Part shown: piece by piece, positions 36,717 to 45,270 of the stretch
Layout of the letters: each line of letters begins with the position of its first letter
Numbering within the stretch: position 1 is the stretch's first letter
Assembly (NCBI GenBank): GCA_947498355.1
Contig: CANMKA010000007.1
Span: forward strand, 1-64,000
Source: an uncultured Paraglaciecola sp.
GTDB lineage: Bacteria > Pseudomonadota > Gammaproteobacteria > Enterobacterales > Alteromonadaceae
DNA: 64,000 nucleotides
Direction of reading: 5' to 3'
Position numbers and translations under genes: made by a program
Notes under the pieces: model-generated
Databases searched by the model: none
What the model saw: the letters and a program-made list of their open reading frames with translations, nothing else
What the model was told of the DNA's origin: nothing

Positions 36717-37064
36717 TTATTGAGCTACCTGAACAAGAACATTGTCTTGCTCAATACGAACCGGATAAACCGTTAACGACACACTTTCGTCGTCTAAACA
36801 GGTACCCGTTGCTAGGCAGTAACGCTGTTTATACAAAGGTGCAATCACGACTTTAGCATCGTCAACCGAACCGAGTAGACCACGGTAAAGCACGTTAGCT
36901 TTACCAAATGGGTCCCAGTTACTTACCGCGAATACTTGCTCGTCGTTGGCACTTTTAAATTTGAATATAGCCACTTCTTTGCCGTCGATTAGGGCGCAGA
37001 CCCCAGAGTTATCGACTAAATCAGTTCCACTACACACAGATACCCAATTATTTTGTGTTGTCAT
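36717..37064 (-). CDS. nirD: Nitrite reductase [NAD(P)H] small subunit NirD
   Basis: Small Rieske-like partner of NirB, 115 aa. The fold is that of a Rieske ferredoxin but the usual Cys-His cluster ligands are missing, as is normal for NirD of this class (segments ALIDGKEVAIFKF and VIAPLYKQRYCLATGTCLDD). It starts 11 bases after nirB and is followed three bases later by nasA. Length is typical. Confidence 0.94.
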   Translation of the reverse strand: MTTQNNWVSVCSGTDLVDNSGVCALIDGKEVAIFKFKSANDEQVFAVSNWDPFGKANVLYRGLLGSVDDAKVVIAPLYKQRYCLATGTCLDDESVSLTVYPVRIEQDNVLVQVAQ

Positions 37065-37075
37065 TTACCTATTCC

Positions 37076-39667
37076 TTATACTACTTCGGTGGCAAGTTGA
37101 TCGGCAGTTTCAGCTTGTAATTGTTGCTTCTCTTGCTCAGTAGCAGGGCGAATTTGGTCCCTTTCTTCTACAAAAACAATGTTCAAGTCTGATTTATCGC
37201 TGTTTACGAAGCGGCGGAAACGCTTACGAGATTGCTCGTTTTCAACTGCAACTTTCCATTCACACTGATACGTATCAACCACATTTTGCATTTGAGCTTC
37301 TAGCTCTTCGCCTAGTCCAAGTGAATCTTCAATCACGACTTGCTTAAGGTACTCTAGGCCGCCTTCAAGGTTTTCCATCCAAACAGAGGTACGTTGTAAA
37401 CGGTCAGCGGTACGTACGTAAAACATCAATACGCGGTCGATATACTTAACTAGGGTTTCTGTGTCTAAATCAGTAGCAAATAAATCTGCATGTCTTGGCT
37501 TCATACCGCCGTTACCACACACATATAAATTCCAACCGTTCTCGGTTGCAATTACGCCTATATCTTTACTTTGCGCTTCGGCACACTCACGTGTACAACC
37601 CGATACTGCAAATTTAATTTTATGAGGAGCACGTAAACCTTTATAACGGTTTTCTAAATCGATAGCTTGGCCAACCGAGTCTTGCACACCAAAACGACAC
37701 CAAGTGCTACCTACACATGACTTAACCGTTCGCAATGATTTAGCATAAGCGTGGCCTGTCTCAAAACCAGCAGCAATTAGCTTTTCCCAGATTTCAGGAA
37801 GTTGTTCAACTTTCGCACCAAACAAATCAATACGCTGACCGCCGGTTATTTTAGTGTAAAGCTTATAATCGCGGCCTATTTCACCCAAGATAATCAGTTT
37901 TTCTGGTGTAATTTCTCCACCAGCAATACGCGGAACAATAGAGTAGGTGCCATCTTTTTGCATGTTACCTAGGTAAGTATCGTTAGTATCTTGCAAACTT
38001 ACGTGGTCGGGTTTTAAAACAAAGTCGTTCCATACAGACGCTAGAATAGAGCCCGCAGCAGGCTTACAGATTTCGCAGCCTAAGCCTTTACCATGCTTTT
38101 CTAGTAATTCATCAAAGGTCTTGATTTTGCCAACTTGGATTAAGTGAAACATTTCTTGGCGAGAGTAAGCGAAGTGTTCACATATGTCCTTTTTTACCTC
38201 AACACCTCGCTTTTCGAGCTCAGTATCAACCACAGACTTAAGTAATGCTGCACACCCACCACACCCTGTCGCGGCTTTAGTGCAACCTTTAACACTGCCT
38301 ACGTCACATGCGCCTTGATCAACCGCAGCAATGATGTCGCCTTTAGAAACATTGTGACACGAACAGATAGTTGCAGTGTCTGGTAAGGCATCTGCTCCTA
38401 GAGCCGGTGCGTTTCCTTCGCCTGCAGGTAAAATTAAGCTTTCTGGGTTTTCAGGTAACTCAATATCGTTTAGGGCATATTGCAATAAGGTATCGTAGTC
38501 GCTGGTATCACCTATCAACACAGCGCCTAATAGTTTTTTCTGCTCAGCATCGACAACAATCTTTTTGTATACTTCTAAAGGCTGATTTTCGTAGGTGTAA
38601 CACAAAGAGCCTTCGGTACGTGCATGAGCGTCGCCAATTGAGCCTACTTCTACGCCCATCAACTTAAGCTTGGTGCTCATATCCGCACCTTCAAATTTAA
38701 GCTCTCCACCCACTATATGGCTAGCGGCTGCACGGGCCATAGTGTAACCAGGCGCCACCAAGCCAAAGATAAAGTTATTCCAAAGAGCACATTCACCTAT
38801 AGCATAAATATCAGGGTCGCTTGTCAAACAGTGATCATCAATGACTATACCGCCACGCTCACCAATTTTAAGGTCGAACTCACGGGCAAGTGCATCCGAC
38901 GGGCGAATACCTGCAGAGAATAAGATCATGTCGGTTTCTAATACCTCACCGTCTGCGAAGCACATTTTATAACGGCAGGTGTCACCCGCTTCTATTGATT
39001 GCGTTGCTTTTTGAGTGTGTACCTGAACACCTAAGGCTTCGATTTTATTGCGAAGCACTCGACCGCCGCCGCCATCAACCTGCACAGCCATCAACTGCGG
39101 GGCAAACTCGACTACATGGGTCTGCAAACCCGCTTCTTTAAGTGCATTGGCTGCTTCAAGACCCAGTAACCCACCACCCACTACAACACCGACTTTACTA
39201 ACGGCAGCTGAGGCAGTGATATTTTCGAGATCTTCTATGGTGCGGTAGACCAAACAATGCGGTTGATCGTTACCAGGAATAGGCGGAACAAATGGGTATG
39301 AACCCGTTGATAAAACGAGCTTATCGTACTCATATACGTCGCCAGATTCAGTAGTAACTGTTTTTGCTAGCTTGTTAATGTTGACAACTTTAGCGCTAAG
39401 AGCAAAGTTTACTTGATTTTGTTGATAGTACTCTGGCGTTGTCATTGCTAACTCTTCAGCCGTTTTACCACTGAAGTATTCAGACAAATGTACTCTATCG
39501 TAAGCCAATCTGGGCTCGGCAGATAACACCACTATATCAAGCTGCGTGTCATTGTCTGCCGCATTTTCTTGAATTAGTTGGTCGACAAAGTGATGGCCAA
39601 CCATACCATTACCTACAACCACAATACGCGTTTTTTGTGCGCTACCCACATTTACCGAACTTGACAT
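37076..39667 (-). CDS. nirB: Assimilatory nitrite reductase [NAD(P)H] large subunit NirB
   Basis: Reduces nitrite to ammonium with NAD(P)H. Domains in order: FAD/NAD-binding oxidoreductase (VVVGNGMVGHHF at 15-26; VGVVVGGGLLGLEAA near 160), BFD-like [2Fe-2S] region (CSCHNVSKGD ... CGGC near 437-475), then the sulfite/nitrite reductase repeats with siroheme-[4Fe-4S] ligands in SCVGSTWCRFG and SGCTRECAEAQ (near 640-690). Length 863 aa is usual. It is the first gene of nirB-nirD-nasA and stands behind a sigma-54 promoter and a terminator-containing leader. Confidence 0.96.
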   Translation of the reverse strand: MSSSVNVGSAQKTRIVVVGNGMVGHHFVDQLIQENAADNDTQLDIVVLSAEPRLAYDRVHLSEYFSGKTAEELAMTTPEYYQQNQVNFALSAKVVNINKLAKTVTTESGDVYEYDKLVLSTGSYPFVPPIPGNDQPHCLVYRTIEDLENITASAAVSKVGVVVGGGLLGLEAANALKEAGLQTHVVEFAPQLMAVQVDGGGGRVLRNKIEALGVQVHTQKATQSIEAGDTCRYKMCFADGEVLETDMILFSAGIRPSDALAREFDLKIGERGGIVIDDHCLTSDPDIYAIGECALWNNFIFGLVAPGYTMARAAASHIVGGELKFEGADMSTKLKLMGVEVGSIGDAHARTEGSLCYTYENQPLEVYKKIVVDAEQKKLLGAVLIGDTSDYDTLLQYALNDIELPENPESLILPAGEGNAPALGADALPDTATICSCHNVSKGDIIAAVDQGACDVGSVKGCTKAATGCGGCAALLKSVVDTELEKRGVEVKKDICEHFAYSRQEMFHLIQVGKIKTFDELLEKHGKGLGCEICKPAAGSILASVWNDFVLKPDHVSLQDTNDTYLGNMQKDGTYSIVPRIAGGEITPEKLIILGEIGRDYKLYTKITGGQRIDLFGAKVEQLPEIWEKLIAAGFETGHAYAKSLRTVKSCVGSTWCRFGVQDSVGQAIDLENRYKGLRAPHKIKFAVSGCTRECAEAQSKDIGVIATENGWNLYVCGNGGMKPRHADLFATDLDTETLVKYIDRVLMFYVRTADRLQRTSVWMENLEGGLEYLKQVVIEDSLGLGEELEAQMQNVVDTYQCEWKVAVENEQSRKRFRRFVNSDKSDLNIVFVEERDQIRPATEQEKQQLQAETADQLATEVV

Positions 39668-39695
39668 CAGTCACCTCTAAAAGTTTTCTGGAAGC

Positions 39696-39736
39696 AAAAA
39701 AAAACCCGCAAGCTTGCTTAATGCAAATCTTGTGGG
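39696..39736 (-). terminator. Attenuator-type terminator in the nirB leader
   Basis: On the minus strand CCCACAAG (39736-39729) pairs with CTTGCGGG (39712-39705) with one mismatch, enclosing an inner TTGC/GCAA stem, and nine T follow (39704-39696). It ends 28 bases before the nirB ATG, in the direction of nirB, with no minus-strand gene upstream. It must therefore act on nirB's own leader transcript, which implies conditional readthrough. Confidence 0.78.
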
Positions 39737-39750
39737 CTTCTTTGCCTACC

Positions 39751-39814
39751 CTGTCTTAGCCTGAGTTAAAACAGAGAAATAAATTATTGTAAACACTAAA
39801 GCTGTGTTTAGTGT
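39751..39814 (-). promoter_or_regulatory. Two leader-RNA hairpins before the nirB attenuator
   Basis: Minus-strand RNA can fold ACACTAAA-CACAGC-TTTAGTGT (39814-39793, eight pairs, six-base loop) and CTGTTTTA-ACTCAGGC-TAAGACAG (39774-39751, eight pairs with one G-U). They lie between the predicted start of transcription and the terminator. Paired small hairpins before a terminator are the layout of ANTAR-protein targets, but the loops do not show the A1/G4 hexaloop signature clearly. Confidence 0.5.
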
Positions 39815-39823
39815 GTAAACCTT

Positions 39824-39839
39824 AGCAGGAATAGTGCCA
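39824..39839 (-). promoter_or_regulatory. Sigma-54 promoter of nirB-nirD-nasA
   Basis: The minus strand reads TGGCAC-TATTC-CTGCT (39839-39824). The -24 GG and -12 GC have the exact canonical spacing and only one core base differs from TGGCAC-N5-TTGCT. The expected start of transcription is near 39813, giving a ~145-base leader before nirB. Confidence 0.75.
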
Positions 39840-39922
39840 AGAGTATATCCCGCACAATTCAAAGGGTTAAGACACCCCATAACGGTGCAGTCACTATTTA
39901 TAAGCACCAAAACCAAACAAAC

Positions 39923-39937
39923 GCACCAACTCTGTGC
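39923..39937. promoter_or_regulatory. NtrC-type dyad upstream of the nirB promoter
   Basis: GCAC-N7-GTGC (39923-39937) has the spacing of the NtrC enhancer consensus. It is centred about 117 bases upstream of the predicted sigma-54 start site, a typical enhancer distance. GGTGC at 39893 and GCACC at 39904 nearby may be further half-sites. Nitrogen-limitation control is inferred. Confidence 0.6.
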
Positions 39938-40093
39938 ATCACATCACAAATATTCAGAATATAAATAACCAAGACTATTGAAAGTACTTGTTGGACAAAT
40001 ACGACGAATGCAAAAATATATCTGACACAATCTGAACTTAAGCAATCAAAAACACAGATAGTGATTGCTGCACACTAGTAGTCGAGGCTATTC

Positions 40094-40999
40094 TTGGCAG
40101 ACTATTTTATATGGAACCTTAAATCAGTGCATACGTCATTTAAAACCCTTTTATTTATCTCTTGGTCTTTGTTAACTGCGTCTAGTCATGGGGCATCCGT
40201 GTGGAAAGTTTCATCTGAATCTGAACACATATACATTGGCGGCACTATTCATGTGTTGGCCGAGCAAGATTACCCTTTACCTAAAGAGTATGACCTAGCC
40301 TATTCTCAGTCGTCGTCATTGGTATTCGAAACTGACATGCAAGCGGTTATGACTGCAGAGTTTGGGCAAAAGCTCGTACAACAAATGTCTTTACCCCCAG
40401 GCCAAACCTTAAAGTCGCTCATTGAGCCAGATATTTATCAGCAATTAGTAGAACATTGCGCATCAAGAGGGATCCCTTTAGATAACTTTCAGCCTTTCCA
40501 ACCCAGCTTTTTAGCTATTAACTTAAGCATGATAGAACTACAGCGTATTGGTTTAACCAGCCATGGAGTAGATGTGTTTTATGCCAATAAAGGCCGTCAA
40601 GACAACAAGCCCCAGCTCTGGTTGGAATCTCCCGATGAGCAAATTGCTTTTTTGAGAGACATGGGAAAAAGTGATGAAAACGCAGTTATCGCCCATACCT
40701 TAAAAGACATAAAGAAAATGCCAAGTATGATCAACACACTACGCGCTGCATGGCGAGACGGTGATATGCAAGCCCTAGAAGAAATTGGGATAAAAGCGTT
40801 CTCACAAGATTATCCCAAGGTTTATGAAAGCCTAATCGTTACCCGTAACAAGCAGTGGATGCCAAAAATACTCGACATGCTCAACACGCCAGATAAAGAA
40901 TTCGTGTTAGTTGGAGCCCTCCACCTTGCAGGCAAGGACAGTGTATTGACCCAATTAGAAGCTCAAGGATTGAAGGTCGAAAAAGTGACAATAAAATAA
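40094..40999 (+). CDS. TraB/GumN family protein
   Basis: 301-aa envelope-associated protein of the TraB/GumN (Tiki-like) family, members of which are thought to be metal-dependent peptidases. The two signature motifs are present: GGTIHVL near the start of the mature protein and VGALHLAGKDSV near 275. A signal peptide (TLLFISWSLLTASSHGA) is seen. The frame starts at TTG with GAGG six bases upstream; an in-frame GTG at 40127 is an alternative that would shorten the N terminus. It is divergent from nirB across a 426-base control region. Substrate unknown. Confidence 0.83.
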   Translation: MADYFIWNLKSVHTSFKTLLFISWSLLTASSHGASVWKVSSESEHIYIGGTIHVLAEQDYPLPKEYDLAYSQSSSLVFETDMQAVMTAEFGQKLVQQMSLPPGQTLKSLIEPDIYQQLVEHCASRGIPLDNFQPFQPSFLAINLSMIELQRIGLTSHGVDVFYANKGRQDNKPQLWLESPDEQIAFLRDMGKSDENAVIAHTLKDIKKMPSMINTLRAAWRDGDMQALEEIGIKAFSQDYPKVYESLIVTRNKQWMPKILDMLNTPDKEFVLVGALHLAGKDSVLTQLEAQGLKVEKVTIK

Positions 41000-41095
41000 A
41001 CACTTTATTTAGACCAGAGCTGGTAGGCCTAAGCCGAGTAAGCAAAATTCAGGTTACGCCGTCATTCATCATTAAAACAAAACGAAGACCCCACT

Positions 41096-42316
41096 ATGAA
41101 CAACAGTTGTGAAATGCCGGGCATGATACCCGTCGAGCAAGCCCTACAAACTATGTTGTCTCACATCGGTACTTATACCTCTACCGAGCCTGTGTCTCTG
41201 GATTTAGCGTTAGGTAGAGTGCTTGGGCAAGATATCCAATCTTTAGTCGATGTACCGCCAGCGGATAATTCGGCTATGGACGGTTACGCCTTTGCCCATG
41301 CAGATCTAGCCGACAACCAACACCTCACCTTGGCAGGCACTGCGCTGGCTGGGGTGCCCTTTGTAGGTAAGGTTGAGCCAGGTCAATGTGTGCGTATTAT
41401 GACTGGGGCAATTATGCCTTTGTGCACCGATACAGTCGTTATGCAAGAAAACACTTCACAACAAGGCGAAACCATTAGTTTTTTGGAACAGCCATACCAA
41501 GGCAATAGCGTCCGCCGAGCAGGCGAAGACATAAGAAAAGACGACCTTATCGTTAAAGCGGGAAGCCAGCTAACCCCAGCTCTTATTGCCTTGATTGCTT
41601 CGATTGGCGTAGGAGAAGTCACGGTTTATAAAAAAATTACTGTGGGGATCATTGCCACAGGTGACGAACTAGTAAGCCCAGGCCAGCCACTGAAGGCAGG
41701 ACAAATATACGAAAGTAACCGCTACGCGTTATTCGGCTTATTACACGAATTGCCTGTTAAGGTAATCGACTATGGCATAGTCAAAGATCATAAACCTGAC
41801 TTGCAGCACGTATTTACTCAAGCCGATAACGAATGTGATCTCGTGTTATCTTGTGGTGGTGTTTCAGTAGGCGACGCAGACTATGTCAAAGATATTTTAG
41901 ATGATTTAGGCCAAATCAACTTTTGGAAAGTCGCCATCAAGCCGGGTAAACCCTTTGCCTTTGGTCAGCTCAAAAAAGCATGGTTTTGCGGATTACCGGG
42001 CAATCCGGTTTCGTCATACGTGACGTTTTCGCAGCTGGTTAAACCGCTAATTTGTGCCTTAAGTCAGTTTACGCCCCCTACCCCATTGCAAATTGCGGCC
42101 TTAGCCGGTGCACCTATACGTAAGCGCCCAGGCCGAGCAGATTATCAAAGGGGAATATATTACCAAGACGATTCAGGTCAGTTTTGGGTAAAGCCCAATG
42201 GCAAACAAGGTTCAGGGATCATGAGCTCGATTGCTAACGCCAATTGTTATATTGTGTTGCCTATCGAACAAAGTAATCTAGCAATGGGCGAACAGGTAAC
42301 CATTCAGCCGTTTTAA
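41096..42316 (+). CDS. moeA: Molybdopterin molybdenumtransferase MoeA
   Basis: Inserts molybdate into adenylylated molybdopterin to make Moco. Family motifs are clear: PPADNSAMDGYA near 55-66, RIMTGAIMP near 101, SCGGVSVGDADYVK near 255 and GLPGNPVSSYV near 300. Length 406 aa matches E. coli MoeA. Its nearness to nasA, which needs bis-MGD Moco, makes biological sense although they are separate transcription units on opposite strands. The start ATG at 41096 has a weak upstream GAAGA. Confidence 0.95.
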   Translation: MNNSCEMPGMIPVEQALQTMLSHIGTYTSTEPVSLDLALGRVLGQDIQSLVDVPPADNSAMDGYAFAHADLADNQHLTLAGTALAGVPFVGKVEPGQCVRIMTGAIMPLCTDTVVMQENTSQQGETISFLEQPYQGNSVRRAGEDIRKDDLIVKAGSQLTPALIALIASIGVGEVTVYKKITVGIIATGDELVSPGQPLKAGQIYESNRYALFGLLHELPVKVIDYGIVKDHKPDLQHVFTQADNECDLVLSCGGVSVGDADYVKDILDDLGQINFWKVAIKPGKPFAFGQLKKAWFCGLPGNPVSSYVTFSQLVKPLICALSQFTPPTPLQIAALAGAPIRKRPGRADYQRGIYYQDDSGQFWVKPNGKQGSGIMSSIANANCYIVLPIEQSNLAMGEQVTIQPF

Positions 42317-42341
42317 TTATTCAGCCTAAGGCTATTCAAAC

Positions 42342-43682
42342 GTGTTTAAAAAAGAACTCGCAAAAATTGTTCATCTCGCTTGGCCGCTATTAATTGCCCA
42401 AATTACTCAAACCTTAATGGGCGTATCCGACACCATAATGGCAGGGCGTTTTTCGGCTACCGACATGGCAGCCGTGGCCATTGGTTTTAGTTTTACCATG
42501 CCGATTATTGTGTTTATTCAGGGGATCGCCTTAGCTTTGCCCCCCATTATCTCGCGTTTAAATGGTCGCAAACAAGACGATGACATAGCTAACTATACTC
42601 AGCAGATGATGTGGTTAGCATTGGGCTTTTCGGTGCTGGCCGTATTGTTTGGCTTTGTATTTGAAAGCGTCACTCAGTACATTCAAATGGAGGCCGACCT
42701 AGGAAAAATCGCGGTGGAATACATTCAATATGTACTATTTGCCATGCCCGCTTTCGCCTTGTATCAAGTTTTACGCAATTATTGTGAAGGCCTATCTATT
42801 ACCAAGCCCAGTATGATCATAATGGGGATTGGCTTACTGGTGAACATTCCAGCCAACTATGTACTAATTTACGGTAAATTTGGTCTTCCAGAAATGGGCG
42901 GTGCGGGTTGTGGCTTAGCCACTGGGCTCGTGTTTTTAGCTATGTGCATTGCCACTTGGGTATACACTATTTACGCCCCTCAGCTGCAAAAATTTAACCT
43001 ATACAAGCAGTTTTACGCGCCTAATCTCAAAGACATAAAAGAATGCTTATTTTTAGGCCTGCCCATCGCTATGACCATTTTATTTGAAGTGACCTTGTTT
43101 GCAGTTGTGGCAATTTTACTTGCGCCCTTTGGCTCTATCATGGTGGCGTCTCACCAAGTCGCCCTTAACTTTTCAGCCTTGATGTTTATGATCCCCTTAA
43201 GTATTGGCATGGCAACCAGTATTCGAATTGGCTATTTACTGGGCGAAGAGCGCCCTGTTCAGGCCATATTAACGGCCAAGTGTGCCTTTGTTTTAGCCGT
43301 CTCTATCGCAGTTTTTACCGCTACCTTAACGGTATTAGCAAGAGAGCCGATAGCACGTTTATACAGTGTAGACCCTGAGGTCATTGATTTAGCCTCGAAC
43401 ATGTTACTGTTGGCTGCTATGTTTCAATTTTCTGATGCTGTTCAAATTATTTCTGGCACCGCATTACGAGGCTACAAAGATACAACAGCCATGTTCTATC
43501 TGAGCCTTATATCTTATTGGTTAGTTGGCCTAAGCGTAGGTTGTGTTTTAGCCTTAACCGATTGGGTTGTACCGAAAATGGCAGGCGCAGGTTTTTGGAT
43601 TGGTTTTATCTTTGGGTTAAGCGTTGCTGCGGTATTGCTCGGAGCACGTTTACGCTATATCCAAAACAAACATGTAACCTAA
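42342..43682 (+). CDS. norM: MATE family multidrug efflux protein
   Basis: Cation-coupled drug/metabolite exporter of the MATE family, 446 aa with about twelve transmembrane helices in two halves. The N-terminal half has the NorM-type signature AWPLLIAQITQTLMGVSDTIMAGRFS and the second half GLPIAMTILFEVTLFAVVAI; acidic and aromatic membrane residues are in expected places. The symbol norM reflects the subfamily impression, not proven substrate. It starts 25 bases after moeA in the same direction. Confidence 0.88.
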   Translation: MFKKELAKIVHLAWPLLIAQITQTLMGVSDTIMAGRFSATDMAAVAIGFSFTMPIIVFIQGIALALPPIISRLNGRKQDDDIANYTQQMMWLALGFSVLAVLFGFVFESVTQYIQMEADLGKIAVEYIQYVLFAMPAFALYQVLRNYCEGLSITKPSMIIMGIGLLVNIPANYVLIYGKFGLPEMGGAGCGLATGLVFLAMCIATWVYTIYAPQLQKFNLYKQFYAPNLKDIKECLFLGLPIAMTILFEVTLFAVVAILLAPFGSIMVASHQVALNFSALMFMIPLSIGMATSIRIGYLLGEERPVQAILTAKCAFVLAVSIAVFTATLTVLAREPIARLYSVDPEVIDLASNMLLLAAMFQFSDAVQIISGTALRGYKDTTAMFYLSLISYWLVGLSVGCVLALTDWVVPKMAGAGFWIGFIFGLSVAAVLLGARLRYIQNKHVT

Positions 43683-43698
43683 ATGGCGGCAAACTAAC

Positions 43699-44142
43699 AT
43701 GCACTTAATTGGAATAGCAGGACGCGCTAGCAAAGGTGGCCCCATGACCACTTTTCCGTCGAGTATGGTTACTCAGGTTGCAGGTATTGAACACGATAGC
43801 CGTGGCAAACCGGGTAAACGCCAAGTGACCGTAATGAGTATTGAGCAATGGCAGGCCGCGTGTGGTGACTTAAAAGGACCCAGTCCTTCGCTACCTTGGA
43901 CCACTCGGCGGGCTAATCTGTTAATTAGCGGCTACGAATTTTCTGCTAGGGACGTGGGCAAGCAAATTAAAATTGGCCCGGTTATTTTGTATGTAACTGG
44001 CGAAACCGACCCTTGTCATAAAATGAACGTCGCTCAAGCTGGGTTAATGCAAGCCCTTACACCAAATTGGCGTGGCGGTGTTTGTTGTAAAGTCCTGAGT
44101 GATGGTAGAATCTCCGTCAACGACCCAATCAGCATTGTGTAA
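43699..44142 (+). CDS. MOSC-domain protein
   Basis: 147-aa stand-alone MOSC domain (molybdenum cofactor sulfurase C-terminal type), a family that binds Moco or carries sulfur for metal-sulfur chemistry. The fold-typical features are the early GIAGRASKGGPM, TTRRANLLISGYEF and the conserved Cys in TGETDPCHKMN (near 112). It follows the MATE gene by 16 bases and is two genes from moeA, consistent with a Moco-linked role. Exact reaction unknown. Confidence 0.87.
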   Translation: MHLIGIAGRASKGGPMTTFPSSMVTQVAGIEHDSRGKPGKRQVTVMSIEQWQAACGDLKGPSPSLPWTTRRANLLISGYEFSARDVGKQIKIGPVILYVTGETDPCHKMNVAQAGLMQALTPNWRGGVCCKVLSDGRISVNDPISIV

Positions 44143-44209
44143 ACATTGAATAAGTGGTCGCTAAACTACACTCAACTTACCACTCATTACTCGCGAACAA
44201 GGATAAAGC

Positions 44210-45043
44210 ATGGAATCGTTTGAGCAACAAATCCAAACCTTTTACGACAAAGCCATAGTTATGGGAACCGAATATGGCGCGCAGTTTATTTCTGCCATTT
44301 TGGTACTCATCATAGGTTTATGGATCATTGGAAAACTCAGTGACGCAGTCAGAACCTATACCCTCAAAGGCTTACCCGACGAGACAGTCGCACAGTTTTT
44401 AACCAACATTTTCGAAATAGTTCTAAAAGTACTCTTAGTTATCAGCGTAGCCTCAATGGTAGGCATCAAAACCACTTCATTTGTGGCTATTTTAGGTGCA
44501 GCCGGTTTGGCGGTAGGCTTAGCATTACAAGGTAGCCTTTCAAACTTTGCCGGCGGTGTAATGATATTGATTTTTCGCCCCTTTAAAGTCGGCGATTACG
44601 TTGGAGCCCAAGGTATTGAAGGCACAGTCACAGATATAGGTATTTTTGTTTCAACCTTCGAAACCTTCGATAAGCGCGTACTGATCATTCCTAACGGTCC
44701 GATAGCCAACGGCAACATTACAAACTATACCACTAGCCCAGTAAGAGCAGTTGAAGTCTCAATTGGCATTTCGTACTCAGATGACATTGCAAAAGGTAAA
44801 GCAGCAATGGAAGCCGTATTGAAAAACGATAGCCGCATTATCCAAGAAGAAGGCAATGTGGTCGCTGTTGTCGATTTGGGTTCAAGCTCAGTAGACTTTT
44901 TAGTACGTGCGTTTGTTAAAACTGAAGATTACTGGTCTGTATTCTTCGACATACGCCCTGCCCTAAAAGCTGCAATCGAAGCTGAAGGCCTAACTATCCC
45001 ATTCCCTCAGCGCGATGTGCATCTTATTCAAGAGGCCTCGTAA
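44210..45043 (+). CDS. mscS: Small-conductance mechanosensitive channel MscS
   Basis: Inner-membrane channel that releases solutes under hypo-osmotic stress. 277 aa, close to E. coli MscS (286 aa). Three transmembrane helices precede the beta domain; the pore-lining TM3 shows the small-residue pattern AAGLAVGLALQGSLSNFAGG, and FRPFKVGDYV marks the start of the cytoplasmic beta domain. It is followed by a strong terminator. The neighbouring genes do not suggest a special role. Confidence 0.95.
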   Translation: MESFEQQIQTFYDKAIVMGTEYGAQFISAILVLIIGLWIIGKLSDAVRTYTLKGLPDETVAQFLTNIFEIVLKVLLVISVASMVGIKTTSFVAILGAAGLAVGLALQGSLSNFAGGVMILIFRPFKVGDYVGAQGIEGTVTDIGIFVSTFETFDKRVLIIPNGPIANGNITNYTTSPVRAVEVSIGISYSDDIAKGKAAMEAVLKNDSRIIQEEGNVVAVVDLGSSSVDFLVRAFVKTEDYWSVFFDIRPALKAAIEAEGLTIPFPQRDVHLIQEAS

Positions 45044-45077
45044 CCCTAAAAAAGCGTTACGCATTTTTCACTAAGTT

Positions 45078-45110
45078 AAAAAGCATGGTCAAGATTGGCC
45101 ATGCTTTTTT
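45078..45110. terminator. Intrinsic terminator after mscS
   Basis: AAAAAGCATGG and CCATGCTTTTTT form a GC-containing stem about 35 bases after the mscS stop codon, with a T-run on the plus strand. It also marks the boundary between the conserved mscS region and the foreign patch to the right. Confidence 0.9.
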
Positions 45111-45165
45111 ATGTCATTCAGATATGTCTTCGCCATCTATGGCCTACAGCCTTGCTCTGCTTTAA

Positions 45166-45270
45166 TCAACCTTGTTCTGTGAGAGTTATAAGCTGATTTT
45201 TCTCATGCTCAAGCTCTGCGAGCCGAACGTCAATCTCGGTTGTGCTTTTAAATCTATCACTCTTAAGCAT
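45166..45270 (-). CDS. Short 34-aa coiled-coil frame overlapping the end of higA
   Basis: ATG at 45270 overlaps the higA stop codon by eight bases and the frame runs to TGA at 45166. The product (MLKSDRFKSTTEIDVRLAELE...) has a regular charged coiled-coil pattern and looks like a protein end rather than random sequence. It could be a truncated third gene of the toxin-antitoxin operon or a remnant of a larger gene. Function unknown. Confidence 0.35.
   Translation of the reverse strand: MLKSDRFKSTTEIDVRLAELEHEKNQLITLTEQG

Noticed and set aside
42342-42541. Moco or other riboswitch upstream of moeA or the MATE gene
   Set aside because: The gaps (96 and 25 bases) are short and show no extended conserved fold.
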